Notes under the pieces: model-generated
What the model was told of the DNA's origin: nothing
Seen by the model: the letters and a program-made list of their open reading frames with translations, nothing else
The model's database searches: none
Program-made: the position numbers and the translations under genes
Part shown: in pieces, positions 42,222-50,750 of the stretch
Layout of the letters: the number at the start of each line of letters is the position of its first letter
How positions within the stretch are numbered: position 1 is the stretch's first letter
NCBI RefSeq assembly: GCF_023101145.1
Contig: NZ_CP073714.1
Location: 4,712,001 to 4,776,000 of the forward strand
Source of the DNA: Paenibacillus pabuli
GTDB lineage: Bacteria; Bacillota; Bacilli; Paenibacillales; Paenibacillaceae
Direction of reading: 5' to 3'
DNA: 64,000 bases

Positions 42222-43382
42222 ATGTGGTTATCGCTAGTAATCTCTGCTGTAGCCCTGCTGACATTGGGGTTTGTCTATTATTATGTGGAAGATACACGTG
42301 CAGCCAAAAAATTTCATCCCCATGCACCCAAGCAGCTGTTAATCAAGTTCAAGGAAGGTACGACAGCCGACGAGATGCACACCCTGCATAAAAAAGCAAA
42401 ATGCAGAGTAGCCGAAACGTATGAAGATCTGGGCTGGTATCGCATCGAATCAACAAAGAAAATGCACCGGATGTTAGAGAAATACAAGAATCATGTGCTA
42501 ATCGAACACGCTGAACCCAACTATTATCTTCAGTCATCGTTCACGCCAAATGACCCTTTTTTCCCTTATCAATACAATCTGCAAAAAATCAATGCTCCTG
42601 AGGCCTGGGATATTTCACAGAGCAGCAGCTCTGTGAAAATTGCCATTATTGATACAGGCGTACAACTGAATCACCCCGAGCTGGCTGGCAAGATCCTACC
42701 CGGTTATGATTACGTTGATTACGATAATGTGCCCGAAGACGGTAACGGGCATGGTACACATGTTGCCGGGATCGCCGCTTCCATTACCAACAATGGCCTT
42801 GGGATTGCAGGTGCTGCCCCGCTTGCTTCCATTGTTCCGCTGCGTGTACTGGACAACAATGGACAAGGTACAACGGGGAACGTTGGGAACGGACTTGTTT
42901 TCGCCGCCAACAACGGTATTCAAGTCGTCAATCTGAGCCTTGGTGGGCCTACCGGAGAAGCTTTTCTTCAAGCTGCTGTACAATATGCATGGGATCGGGG
43001 CGCAGTCATCATCGCGGCGGCAGGCAATGATAATACTTCCTATCCGATTGTACCCGCGTCTTATCCCAACGTTATTGCGGTGGCCTCAACCGATCCTTCC
43101 GACCTCAAATCGAACTTTTCGAACTATGGATCGTGGGTAGATATGGCTGCACCGGGTGATTCCATCCTGTCCACGTACCTGGGCAGTTCCTACGCCTACA
43201 TGAGTGGTACGTCCATGGCAGCTCCTCATGTAGCTGGAGTGGCAGCATTACTGGCTGCCCGCGGGAAAACCAATGCGCAGATTCGCGATGCCCTCTGCTT
43301 CGCATCCGATCCCGTGTCCGGCTCTGGTGTCTACTGGACGTATGGGCGGCTGAATGCCTATCAGAGTCTGCAAGTGCCATAA
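42222..43382 (+). CDS. Subtilisin-like serine protease (S8, thermitase-like)
   Basis: A 386-residue secreted or membrane-anchored protease. The N-terminal hydrophobic segment (LVISAVALLTLGFVYYYV) has no clear cleavage site and may be a signal anchor. Residues 35–105 form an I9/fervidolysin-like propeptide (QLLIKFKEGTTADEM, AEPNYYLQ). The catalytic triad is Asp144 (AIIDTG), His177 (GNGHGTHVAG) and Ser331 (SGTSMAAPHVAG), with oxyanion Asn269 (AAAGND). GGGGGACG precedes the ATG. It is convergent with the RidA gene. Confidence 0.96.
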   Translation: MWLSLVISAVALLTLGFVYYYVEDTRAAKKFHPHAPKQLLIKFKEGTTADEMHTLHKKAKCRVAETYEDLGWYRIESTKKMHRMLEKYKNHVLIEHAEPNYYLQSSFTPNDPFFPYQYNLQKINAPEAWDISQSSSSVKIAIIDTGVQLNHPELAGKILPGYDYVDYDNVPEDGNGHGTHVAGIAASITNNGLGIAGAAPLASIVPLRVLDNNGQGTTGNVGNGLVFAANNGIQVVNLSLGGPTGEAFLQAAVQYAWDRGAVIIAAAGNDNTSYPIVPASYPNVIAVASTDPSDLKSNFSNYGSWVDMAAPGDSILSTYLGSSYAYMSGTSMAAPHVAGVAALLAARGKTNAQIRDALCFASDPVSGSGVYWTYGRLNAYQSLQVP

Positions 43383-43447
43383 CATATTTACATTTACTCT
43401 TAATGACATGGATCATCGCCACTTTATTTCTCACGAATAAAGAAATC

Positions 43448-43486
43448 AAAAAAACCATGGGGCTTCTATCGAAGCTCCATGGTTTA
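43448..43486 (-). terminator. Terminator between subtilase and RidA genes
   Basis: AACCATGGGGCTTC pairs with GAAGCTCCATGGTT around TATC. On the minus strand seven T follow, ending the RidA transcript; it may also serve the subtilase gene. Confidence 0.88.
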
Positions 43487-43503
43487 AATAAGTTTGTTTG
43501 GTT

Positions 43504-43902
43504 CTACACTTTTGCTGCCCATATTTCGATTTCAATTTTAATTTCGGGTAAACCTAACTCCGTAATATACCCAATTGTCATCGCAGGATATTCATGACTG
43601 AATAATTGTCCCCACTCAGCGTATAAGAAATCCCAATCGATTTTCTCCGTCGCCCATACGTTAACTTTGATAATATGTTCAGCATCTAAATGCTCGGATT
43701 TGAGCACTGTTTTAATATTATTGAATGTATTCGTGACTTGCTCATTCAGACTGTCCGGAAAGTGTCCGCTACCATCTGCTCCAATTTGACCCGATGTCAC
43801 GAACAACTCCGCATTCCTCGGAATTCTTGTAATATGCGTGTACTGTCCTACAGGAGCTGGCATATTAGCTGGATTTTTTCTAGTAATTTTATCAGTTTTC
43901 AT
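43504..43902 (-). CDS. RidA family protein
   Basis: A 132-residue YjgF/RidA protein; members hydrolyse reactive enamine/imine intermediates or take part in small-molecule pathways. Visible blocks are PAPVGQYTHITR, ELFVTSGQIGADGSG, EQVTNTFNNIKTVL, IIKVNVWATE and the C-terminal ELGLPEIKIEIEIWAA. The usual catalytic Arg near the C-terminal core is not evident (MTIGYITELGLP where canonical RidA has RxxVxVxxLP), so it belongs to a non-canonical Rid subgroup. GAGGTAATC precedes the ATG. Confidence 0.88.
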   Translation of the reverse strand: MKTDKITRKNPANMPAPVGQYTHITRIPRNAELFVTSGQIGADGSGHFPDSLNEQVTNTFNNIKTVLKSEHLDAEHIIKVNVWATEKIDWDFLYAEWGQLFSHEYPAMTIGYITELGLPEIKIEIEIWAAKV

Positions 43903-43990
43903 GTTGATTACCTCGTCATTCTTAAGATTTTTCTGCGATATTCCCTAGTTTTCTTCCTAATTTGGGCACACTTCTCCCTTGGAATAGATT

Positions 43991-44056
43991 CTAGAAAAAA
44001 ATAGCAGTGGAGTATCCATATCCTGGAGATATAAACGCAAGTGATTTTTTCTTCAT
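43991..44056 (-). pseudogene. Short ORF with strong RBS that stops after a T7 run
   Basis: GGGAGGAG lies 9 bases before an ATG encoding MKKKSLAFISPGYGYSTAIFF and a stop (21 codons). If read with a shift at the TTTTTTT tract, the frame continues for 28 more residues (LESIPREKCAQIRKKTREYR and on) to a stop at 43908 next to the RidA start. It may be a decayed gene, a slippage-controlled peptide, or chance. Confidence 0.3.
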
Positions 44057-44147
44057 GATTGGATGCTCCTCCCTTCTTAAGTGACAAGATTCTCTTGATC
44101 TCTTCATTATATATGAAACAAATCATGAGTCAAAACATCCTTCATAA

Positions 44148-44184
44148 GCAAAGAGCAATCCCGTGTCAACGAGACTGCTCTTTG
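44148..44184 (-). terminator. Hairpin after the first GH1 gene
   Basis: On the minus strand ACAAAGAGCA with an inner CGT pairs with CACG and TGCTCTTTGC. The following T-run is weak. Confidence 0.6.
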
Positions 44185-44211
44185 TATATTCGTAAGGGAT
44201 TACACCTGGAG

Positions 44212-45654
44212 TTAAAAATATTGCGCCCCATTATTGGCAATAACCTCTCTGTACCAATGGAAACTTTTCTTTTTCACTCTGCGAAGTGTGCCGCTTCCGT
44301 CATTGTTCCGGTCTACATAAATGTAACCGTACCGTTTCTTCATCTCCCCGGTACCTGCGCTGACCAGATCAATTGGTCCCCAGCTCGTGTAACCCAAAAG
44401 CTCAACGCCGTCCTGAATGGCTTCAGCCATCTCGGCAAAATGACGATTCAGATAGTCGATACGATAATCGTCTTCAACGGTGTCATTCTCCAGCAACACA
44501 TCCGTTGCGCCAAGTCCATTTTCCACAATAAACAATGGTTTACCATAACGGTCATACAGCTGGTTACAGGTAATTCGAAGACCCTTCGGATCAATCGTCC
44601 AGCCCCATTCGGAAGCTTGAAGATACGGATTTTTCACTGAACCAAACACATTACCTTCGGTCGAATCCTTCAAAATCTCTGGATCGGTACTTGTACAGCG
44701 ACTGGCGTAATAACTGAATCCAATATAGTCAACTGTATTCTGCATGAGAATATCTGCATCTTCCGGCTGCATATCAATCACGATCTCGTGTTCTCTGAAG
44801 AAACGCTTCGTATACCCAGGATACGCTCCTTTGGACTGAACATCGATAAAAAAGAACGACTCCCGATCCTGCTCCATGGCTTTCCATACATCGTCTGGAT
44901 TGGAAGTGTACGGATAAACCATGCCCGCTGCTAGCATGCAGCCAATCTGTGCACCTGGAATGATCTCATGACAGGCCTTTACAGCCAGAGCACTCGCAAC
45001 CAATTCATGATGCGCTGCCTGATAGAGAACCTGCTCTTTATTCTCACCATCCTGAAGAACAATACCAGCTCCAATGTACGGAAGATGCAGCAGCATATTG
45101 ATTTCATTAAACGTCATCCAGTATTTGACCTTGTCCTTGTAACGATTAAACAAAGTCTTTGCATAAGTCTCAAAGAAACCAATCATCTTACGGTTCTTCC
45201 AACCGCCATATGTTTCGACCAGATGCACAGGAACATCAAAGTGACAGATGGTGACCACAGGTTCAATATTGTATTTCAACAATTCGTCGAAGACATCATC
45301 GTAAAACTGCAATCCTGCCTCATTCGGTTCAGCGTCATCACCATTAGGGAAAATCCGTGCCCAGGCAATGGACATTCTGAAGCACTTGAATCCCATTTCC
45401 GCGAATAGCGCAATGTCTTCTTTATACCGATGGTAAAAATCAATCGCTTCATGCGAAGGATAAAACTCTCCATCTTTCGGCTCATATGAATCGAGATTAC
45501 CCAAAGCAATAGGGAAGCGATTAGCCCCTGTGGGGATCAGGTCGACTGTAGTTAACCCTTTGCCACCTTCAAGATAGGCTCCTTCAAGCTGATTCGCTGC
45601 CGTTGCTCCTCCCCAGAGAAAATTCTCCGGGAAGGCTGTTAATTTTTCATACAT
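44212..45654 (-). CDS. 6-phospho-beta-glucosidase, GH1 (operon 1)
   Basis: Cytoplasmic hydrolase that splits phosphorylated beta-glucosides delivered by the PTS. The 480-residue TIM barrel opens FPENFLWGGATAANQLEG; the acid/base Glu is in MTFNEINM and the nucleophile Glu in IVENGLGATD. The phospho-sugar motif KKRYGYIYVD is present, but the residue six positions before the Lys of KRYG is Gly (SAGTGEM), where the paralog at 57651 has Ser (SASTSEM). GGAGG precedes the ATG by nine bases. Last gene of licT–PTS–GH1 operon 1, 34 bp after the transporter gene. Confidence 0.95.
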   Translation of the reverse strand: MYEKLTAFPENFLWGGATAANQLEGAYLEGGKGLTTVDLIPTGANRFPIALGNLDSYEPKDGEFYPSHEAIDFYHRYKEDIALFAEMGFKCFRMSIAWARIFPNGDDAEPNEAGLQFYDDVFDELLKYNIEPVVTICHFDVPVHLVETYGGWKNRKMIGFFETYAKTLFNRYKDKVKYWMTFNEINMLLHLPYIGAGIVLQDGENKEQVLYQAAHHELVASALAVKACHEIIPGAQIGCMLAAGMVYPYTSNPDDVWKAMEQDRESFFFIDVQSKGAYPGYTKRFFREHEIVIDMQPEDADILMQNTVDYIGFSYYASRCTSTDPEILKDSTEGNVFGSVKNPYLQASEWGWTIDPKGLRITCNQLYDRYGKPLFIVENGLGATDVLLENDTVEDDYRIDYLNRHFAEMAEAIQDGVELLGYTSWGPIDLVSAGTGEMKKRYGYIYVDRNNDGSGTLRRVKKKSFHWYREVIANNGAQYF

Positions 45655-45688
45655 TCACGTCTACCTCCTATCCATTATGAACGTTCAG

Positions 45689-47605
45689 TTAACCGAGCAC
45701 TGTAAGCAATTTGTCTTTCTCTTTCACAGATGCATCCTTCGTGCCCACCACATCAAGATAATTGGATGTGTTCGTAATAATAATGGGTGTAACCGTCTCA
45801 TATCCGGCATCCTTGATCGCTTGCAGATCAAATTCCATGATCAGATCGCCCACATTAACGCGGTCGCCATCTTTGACATGAGGTGTGAAATGTTGACCTT
45901 TCAATTGCACGGTATCCTGTCCGATATGAATCAGCATCTCAACACCATCATCCGTTACAAGTCCAATAGCGTGTTTGGTGCGATATACCGTTTGTACAAC
46001 TCCCGTGATTGGAGATACGACCCTGCCGCTGGTTGGACGAATCGCAATTCCTTTACCCATATGCTCTCCTGCAAAGGTAACATCATTGATCTCTTTCAGT
46101 TCAACCACTTCACCAGCCATCGGGCTGAAAATTTCATATCTGTTGTTCGGGTTTGGATCAAGTACAGGGGCTGGAGCTGGTGCAGCAACTTTTTCGACTG
46201 GGTCCTTGAAGCCAACAACGTAAGTCAAAACGAAACCAAGAACGAATGCAATCAACGAAGCAACTATAGCCATGTAGAACGTGAAGTCCAACCCTGTTTC
46301 TTTATTAATAAACGTCGGATATCCGAATATTCCAAGTCCGCCAATCATGTATATCTTTGAGCCTGCATAACCGAGAATACCGCCTCCAATCCCCCCGGCA
46401 ATACAGCTCATAATAAACGGTTTTTTCAATGGAAGCGTAACACCATATATCGCTGGCTCTGTTACCCCAAATATACCGGAGATAAATGCTGGTACACTGA
46501 GTGTTTTTAATTTCGTGCTTTTTGTTTTGAATAATACTGCAAGAACAGCACCGATCTGAGCGAAAGAAGCAGCGAATGACATGGCTATAACCGGATCGGC
46601 GCCTGATGTACTCAGATTTAGTAGTGCAACTGGAACCAACCCCCAGTGGAGTCCAAATAATACGAACACTTGCCATAATCCACCAATAACCAAACCTGTA
46701 GCAATCGGACTTAATTCATAAATACTTGTAGCTCCCGCGCCAATCAATTGGCCTGCCCATGTGGAGATTGGACCAATGACCAAAAATGTTGCTGGAACAA
46801 TAACAAGCAAGGTGAAAAACGGAACCAAGAATGTACTTACCACTTTCGGGATAACGTTTTTGAAGAATTTTTCTAATTTTACTGCTACGAATGTAGCAAC
46901 AATGATCGGGATAACCGATGAAGAGTACTCCATCAAGATAACCGGCATACCCAGGAAGGTAATATGGATAGGTGATTCAAACAAGGTGCCTGCGAACAAT
47001 GTGTACAGTGGATCTCCTGCCTTAAGGCCAGCGAGCGTCGGATAAACGAGAGAAGCACCGATTGCCATACCCAGGAACGGAGATCCTCCAAATTTCTTGA
47101 TTGCCGTATACCCCAGGAAAATAGGGAAGAAATAGAACAGGCTATCACCCGTTGCCTTTAATAACTGATAAGTTCCCGAATCCTGAGTTATCCATCCAAA
47201 GGAAACAAACATCTCGTTAAAACCTTTGATCATCCCTGTTGCTGCGAGCAGGCCAAGCAATGGTGTAAATACCCCAGAGATCATATCGATAAAACGACTA
47301 AACAAATTCCCCTTGTTACCTGAATTATCCTGATCCTCTGGAACCTGACCTTCTGCTGGCAGATTACCTGCCTTTACTACGGCTTTATATACATCCGGCA
47401 CTTCATTGCCGATAACGACCTGATACTGTCCACCACTCTGCATAACGGTAATGACACCCGGCAGATTTTTAAGTTCTTCTGTTTTAGCAACGCTTTCATC
47501 TTTGAGTTTGAAGCGCAATCTGGTTACACAATGGAATACACTGTTTACGTTTTTAGCTCCACCTACACCAGACAAGATGTCTTTAGCCAGTTGATCGTAG
47601 TTCAT
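45689..47605 (-). CDS. PTS beta-glucoside transporter subunit IIBCA (operon 1)
   Basis: Imports and phosphorylates beta-glucosides. The 638-residue protein starts MNYDQLAKDILSGVGG; an upstream in-frame stretch lies inside the leader terminator and is excluded. Domains: IIB (1–85) with phospho-Cys26 in HCVTRLRF; IIC membrane domain (about 105–460) including GVTEPAIYGVTLPLKKPF; IIA (about 490–638) with the phospho-His about 560 in MLIHIGQDTVQLKG. Expression is controlled by RAT antiterminators and its own promoter directly upstream. The GH1 gene follows. Confidence 0.95.
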   Translation of the reverse strand: MNYDQLAKDILSGVGGAKNVNSVFHCVTRLRFKLKDESVAKTEELKNLPGVITVMQSGGQYQVVIGNEVPDVYKAVVKAGNLPAEGQVPEDQDNSGNKGNLFSRFIDMISGVFTPLLGLLAATGMIKGFNEMFVSFGWITQDSGTYQLLKATGDSLFYFFPIFLGYTAIKKFGGSPFLGMAIGASLVYPTLAGLKAGDPLYTLFAGTLFESPIHITFLGMPVILMEYSSSVIPIIVATFVAVKLEKFFKNVIPKVVSTFLVPFFTLLVIVPATFLVIGPISTWAGQLIGAGATSIYELSPIATGLVIGGLWQVFVLFGLHWGLVPVALLNLSTSGADPVIAMSFAASFAQIGAVLAVLFKTKSTKLKTLSVPAFISGIFGVTEPAIYGVTLPLKKPFIMSCIAGGIGGGILGYAGSKIYMIGGLGIFGYPTFINKETGLDFTFYMAIVASLIAFVLGFVLTYVVGFKDPVEKVAAPAPAPVLDPNPNNRYEIFSPMAGEVVELKEINDVTFAGEHMGKGIAIRPTSGRVVSPITGVVQTVYRTKHAIGLVTDDGVEMLIHIGQDTVQLKGQHFTPHVKDGDRVNVGDLIMEFDLQAIKDAGYETVTPIIITNTSNYLDVVGTKDASVKEKDKLLTVLG

Positions 47606-47650
47606 AGCAATTCTTCCTCTCTCTAAGTAGACTCCCGATGCTTGTGAAAC

Positions 47651-47879
47651 AAAGAAAACCTGAACTACTGAACATACACAACGCACCGGAAAATCCGGAG
47701 ATAAGTCGTGATATTCAGCAATTCAGGTTTTGCCCTTAACGGTTGCAACCCTGTAAGGCTGTACACAGCGATATTCAGTTGTTACACTAACAACTTCATC
47801 TTAAAGTAAGTTGCAACCCATCTTTACTGACCTAGAGTGGTCGGAATAACGGAATTGCCTGATTGAACAGTTACAATCC
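47651..47879 (-). promoter_or_regulatory. LicT-type RAT/terminator leader of PTS operon 1 (tandem RAT-like elements)
   Basis: RAT-like element A at 47851–47879 (GGATTGTAACTG… CAGGCAATTCC) matches the LicT consensus. Element B at 47726–47751 (GGGTTGCAACCG… GGGCAAAACC) is degenerate, but its 3' end overlaps the terminator whose arms are 47721–47731 and 47655–47665 (AAAACCTGAA/TTCAGGTTTT, then CTTTGTTT). A third GGGTTGCAAC copy and a repeated CTGAATATC lie between them, as if part of the leader had been duplicated. LicT binding should prevent termination. Confidence 0.8.
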
Positions 47880-47909
47880 GATTGATGTATGCGCTTACTT
47901 TATGGATTC

Positions 47910-47938
47910 ATAATATAATACCTTCTGACCTTTTGCAA
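47910..47938 (-). promoter_or_regulatory. Promoter of PTS operon 1 transporter
   Basis: On the minus strand TTGCAA and TATTAT are separated by 17 bp, just after the licT stop and about 30 bp before RAT element A. The adjoining AACGCTTGCAA is a weak cre-like site over the -35. Confidence 0.65.
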
Positions 47939-47972
47939 GCGTTTTTTTGAGAATCTTTATTTTGTAATATCT

Positions 47973-48812
47973 TTATTCCGATGTGGCATGCACCACGCGC
48001 TCAATATGAATGGTTAAATACATCATTTCTTCGTTAGTCAGTTGATACGTGTAGTTATTTTCAATAAATTTTCTAATCTTCTCCGAGCACTTGTGCGCTT
48101 CAGGATACTTCTTCTGAATCATCTCAAATAACTCATCGTCGTTGTTGCTCTTGTAATGTTTGCCTTTCACCAACCGTTGGGCGAAAAACTTCAGGTGGGT
48201 CACAAATCGATAATAATTCAATGAGTTCTCGTCAAAGTCCATTTTGAAATGATATTTGATGATCGTCAGAATCTCCTGCATGACCTGCGTCATGCTTCGA
48301 ATGTTAGGCATCTCTTCGTTTAGTGCTGCATTCACAAAATGAAGTGCCATAAAACCCGCCTCATCTTCCGGCAAAAGCACACCAAACTGATCACAAATCA
48401 TATTCAGCGCTTCCAGCCCTACCTCATATTCATCCTTGTAAAGCTGCTTGGTCTCCCAAAGCAATCCATTACGGATGGGCAGATTGTTACGATAACGTTC
48501 AATGGCAAAATGAATATGATCTGTCAGATGCAGGTAGATGCTCTCATTGAGCTTCTTGCCCAGTTTCAGCTTGGCATAGGCAATAATCTCCTCAGACACT
48601 TTCATGTATTCCAGTGGTATACTCGCGATTAATGCCTTGAAATTCTCCTGAATATCTTCATTCTGTAAAGTAAATATCTTATCAATATGCTGCTCGGACA
48701 CCTCATCGCCAGCTCGCTTCTGGAAAGCAATGCCCCTGCCAATGACAATGACCTCACGTTCGTCTTTCATCGCAACTACAGCATTATTGTTTAACACCTT
48801 CTCGATCTTCAC
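47973..48812 (-). CDS. licT: LicT/BglG family antiterminator (operon 1)
   Basis: RNA-binding antiterminator switched by PTS phosphorylation. The 279-residue protein starts MKIEKVLNNNAVVA at GTG 48812, eight bases after TTGGAG; a GTG three codons earlier overlaps that site. The CAT RNA-binding domain (1–55) is followed by PRD1, with His residues in LTDHIHFAIERY and FMALHFVNAAL, and PRD2, with His residues in VTHLKFFAQRL and YLTIHIERV. It should bind the RAT leader at 47651–47879 when beta-glucosides and low PTS sugar supply activate it. Confidence 0.94.
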   Translation of the reverse strand: MKIEKVLNNNAVVAMKDEREVIVIGRGIAFQKRAGDEVSEQHIDKIFTLQNEDIQENFKALIASIPLEYMKVSEEIIAYAKLKLGKKLNESIYLHLTDHIHFAIERYRNNLPIRNGLLWETKQLYKDEYEVGLEALNMICDQFGVLLPEDEAGFMALHFVNAALNEEMPNIRSMTQVMQEILTIIKYHFKMDFDENSLNYYRFVTHLKFFAQRLVKGKHYKSNNDDELFEMIQKKYPEAHKCSEKIRKFIENNYTYQLTNEEMMYLTIHIERVVHATSE

Positions 48813-49323
48813 TTTATCCACTCCAATATACAGAAAAAGGCAAACCGTACCTTCATTACCGAGGTCACTGGCCTTGCCCGTTTCACTTCAATGTTAACTA
48901 ATGTGCGTTCATGGTATTACATTTTTCTACATTGTGCAACAGAAAAATCGGAGATGCTTAATGCCTTACAAACCACATTCTGAATGAATAAATGAACCTG
49001 TTCAGCTCGTTTGCATTTTTTTCTGTTTACGAGTAATTATTCTGTATCTATCTATCTTCCCATAGAAACCACTCCCTTAGCATGACGCCTTATCGAGTGA
49101 ATTATACTTGTACCCAGAGCTTAAGATCCAGAATTTCAATACCTACCTGTATCAGATCTGTATTAGAAAGCCTACTACTCGCCTTCCACTTCGACCATTA
49201 ATAAGTAAATTTTATAATTATGTTCATAAGTGCATCTGTGTCATTGCAGACTAAAATCGCTTGCACTTATTCACTTTTTTTTGCTTATATGCTTCTTAAA
49301 ATCCTGTAAAATTCGGATCAAAA
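48813..49323 (-). promoter_or_regulatory. licT1 leader and upstream gene-free region
   Basis: No gene is supported. On the minus strand TTGCAC and TACCAT are 17 bp apart (48911–48939) and could start the licT1 transcript. A hairpin with five T follows at 48834–48878 (GGCAAG… ACCT with AGGT… TTTGCC), directly before the licT1 ribosome binding site. The sequence before it, CGGGCAAGGCC, resembles the 3' end of a RAT, so licT1 may be autoregulated, but the rest of the RAT is not convincing. Nothing is seen in 48950–49323. Confidence 0.45.
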
Positions 49324-49358
49324 ATAAATAAAAAAAGCCCTCCATAGAGGAGGACTTC
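49324..49358 (-). terminator. Terminator downstream of the methyltransferase remnant
   Basis: On the minus strand AAGTCCTCC pairs with GGAGGGCTT (one G-T pair) and is followed by a T-rich tract. Confidence 0.85.
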
Positions 49359-49404
49359 ATGTGTCCGAATGATGAAAAATTGCATACAAAAAAAATAATT
49401 ATTA

Positions 49405-49671
49405 TTAATTCGTCACGCTTTCCTCACTTTTTTTGCAAACATATATCATCTCATAACATTCTTCAGTCAGCGGCGTACCATGCCAATCCTTATAGAGATG
49501 TAAAATCTCGAAGCCATTTGCGTCTAATATACGCTTCATCTCTTGAGGGTATGTATGTCTCAAACGGATAGGGGTACTTGTCTCGCTGATGATATTTCCG
49601 TTCAAATCTTTTGTCTTATTATCTACATGAGTAGACATTCTTTTCCCCTTTTTGTGTAGTCGTTTGGTCAT
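49405..49671 (-). pseudogene. C-terminal remnant of a SAM-dependent methyltransferase
   Basis: An 88-codon frame whose second half (PIRLRHTYPQEMKRILDANG, then FEILHLYKDW and MIYVCKK) matches the C-terminal end of class I small-molecule methyltransferases. The SAM-binding N-terminal two thirds are missing. The frame begins with an ATG overlapping the preceding stop (ATGA), so it may still be translated, but it cannot bind SAM by itself. The most likely explanation is deletion of the front of the gene. Confidence 0.65.
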
Positions 49672-49973
49672 GATTTATTTTTATTTCTTTCCTTCTCCAG
49701 CTCTGCTTCTATTCTTCGATTAATGATCTTCAACTGGTCCGAATCCAAGTGTTCGATATCCGTTAACTCTTTGTCGATCTGGTATTCTTCCGCTTCACCC
49801 TTGTGCATCAGTCCCAGATGATGCTTAATGGAGCGAATATCCTCGCGCATACTCATGGTCTGTCGATAATTCTCTGCAACAAGTGCAAATATAATCGCGC
49901 CTGCCAGAATCGTACCATATGGGATCAGAAGACACAGAACAAATCCTACTATTAAAGCCAAAATGATATACAT
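49668..49973 (-). CDS. Small membrane protein with coiled-coil tail, unknown function
   Basis: A 101-residue protein: a hydrophobic N-terminal half (MYIILALIVGFVLCLLIPYG, GTILAGAIIFALVAE) that could form one long or two short membrane segments. A charged helical tail (DQLKIINRRIEAELEKERNK) follows, probably in the cytoplasm. GGGGAGG precedes the ATG. It lies 23 bp after the P-loop gene and overlaps the methyltransferase remnant by 4 bp. No family recognised. Confidence 0.65.
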   Translation of the reverse strand: MYIILALIVGFVLCLLIPYGTILAGAIIFALVAENYRQTMSMREDIRSIKHHLGLMHKGEAEEYQIDKELTDIEHLDSDQLKIINRRIEAELEKERNKNKS

Positions 49974-49996
49974 TCTTCGTTCGCCTCCCCTTTCAA

Positions 49997-50557
49997 TTAC
50001 AGTTTGAATCGTTCTTGGATCAGCTGCGCCACTTCTTTCGGACTCTTGTCGGTGTTATTGATTCGAATATAATGCTCATGCGTAATTTCTCCGGGCTTCG
50101 AGTTCAATCGATATTTCTCCATGCTCGAAAGCAGATCCTGCTCAGACCATTCTACATTGCGCTTCGTTGCTTTATACAGCAGTCGATGTGGACTTTTGTT
50201 ACGCTCTAACCGTTCCGCCAGATCAGACTCTAGTTCAACATAGCATATCTCTGCACCTCTGGACTCGAACAGCGCACTGATTTGGCGAATGTAATCCCAA
50301 TCCTCTTTCGAATCGAATGCCCACACAAATGTAAAAATCAAACCGGGAAGTTCGCTCTTCGCCACTTCTTCAAAAATCTCCTGACGGAATAGTTGAACAA
50401 GCCTCTTTCCTTGAGGCGTACCATAACTGAAATAAGGGGACACCAATTCAATCGTCATATGATTGTGAAACAATTTCAGATCAGTGATCTTCTCCAATTC
50501 CTGACCCACTGTCATTTTTCCTACAGCCTGTGGACCAAAAATGATGATGAACTTCAT
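49997..50557 (-). CDS. P-loop nucleoside/shikimate-kinase-like protein
   Basis: A 186-residue P-loop NTPase with Walker A GPQAVGKMT at residues 8–16, a conserved KLFHNHMTIELVSPYF segment, LIFTFVWAFDSKED and a lid-like ERLERNKSPHRLLYKATKR. The fold is that of small kinases (shikimate/gluconate/AAA_33 type); this subgroup is usually annotated only as AAA family ATPase. AGGAGTGG precedes the ATG. It heads a three-gene minus-strand run with the small membrane protein and the methyltransferase remnant. Confidence 0.8.
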   Translation of the reverse strand: MKFIIIFGPQAVGKMTVGQELEKITDLKLFHNHMTIELVSPYFSYGTPQGKRLVQLFRQEIFEEVAKSELPGLIFTFVWAFDSKEDWDYIRQISALFESRGAEICYVELESDLAERLERNKSPHRLLYKATKRNVEWSEQDLLSSMEKYRLNSKPGEITHEHYIRINNTDKSPKEVAQLIQERFKL

Positions 50558-50639
50558 CCTACCACTCCTGACTTCAACGATATGTATTCCATTACTTGAA
50601 TTTTATGGACATTAGTCCATAATAACGCCTCTTAGGAAA

Positions 50640-50695
50640 ATAAAAAAGAGATTTCAAGGAATCCGCTGAATGTTCAGGACTTGAAATCTCTTTTG
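50640..50695 (-). terminator. Terminator after the acyltransferase gene
   Basis: AAAAGAGATTTCAAG pairs with CTTGAAATCTCTTTT. On the minus strand the right arm continues into TTTTTTATTTT. Confidence 0.88.
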
Positions 50696-50750
50696 GTTGT
50701 TCATACGTGATCTTCATATTTGTTCTCAACGTTTCAGAGGTTCGCCTACG

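Noticed and set aside
43908..44126. 72-codon minus-strand frame upstream of RidA taken as an intact gene
   Set aside because: Its ATG has no ribosome binding site; the well placed start in this region is in a different frame (reported as a broken short ORF).
47933..47948. cre site over the promoter of PTS operon 1
   Set aside because: TGCAAGCGTTTTTT misses the consensus at the W position and at the closing CA on one strand and is no better on the other; kept only as a weak note.
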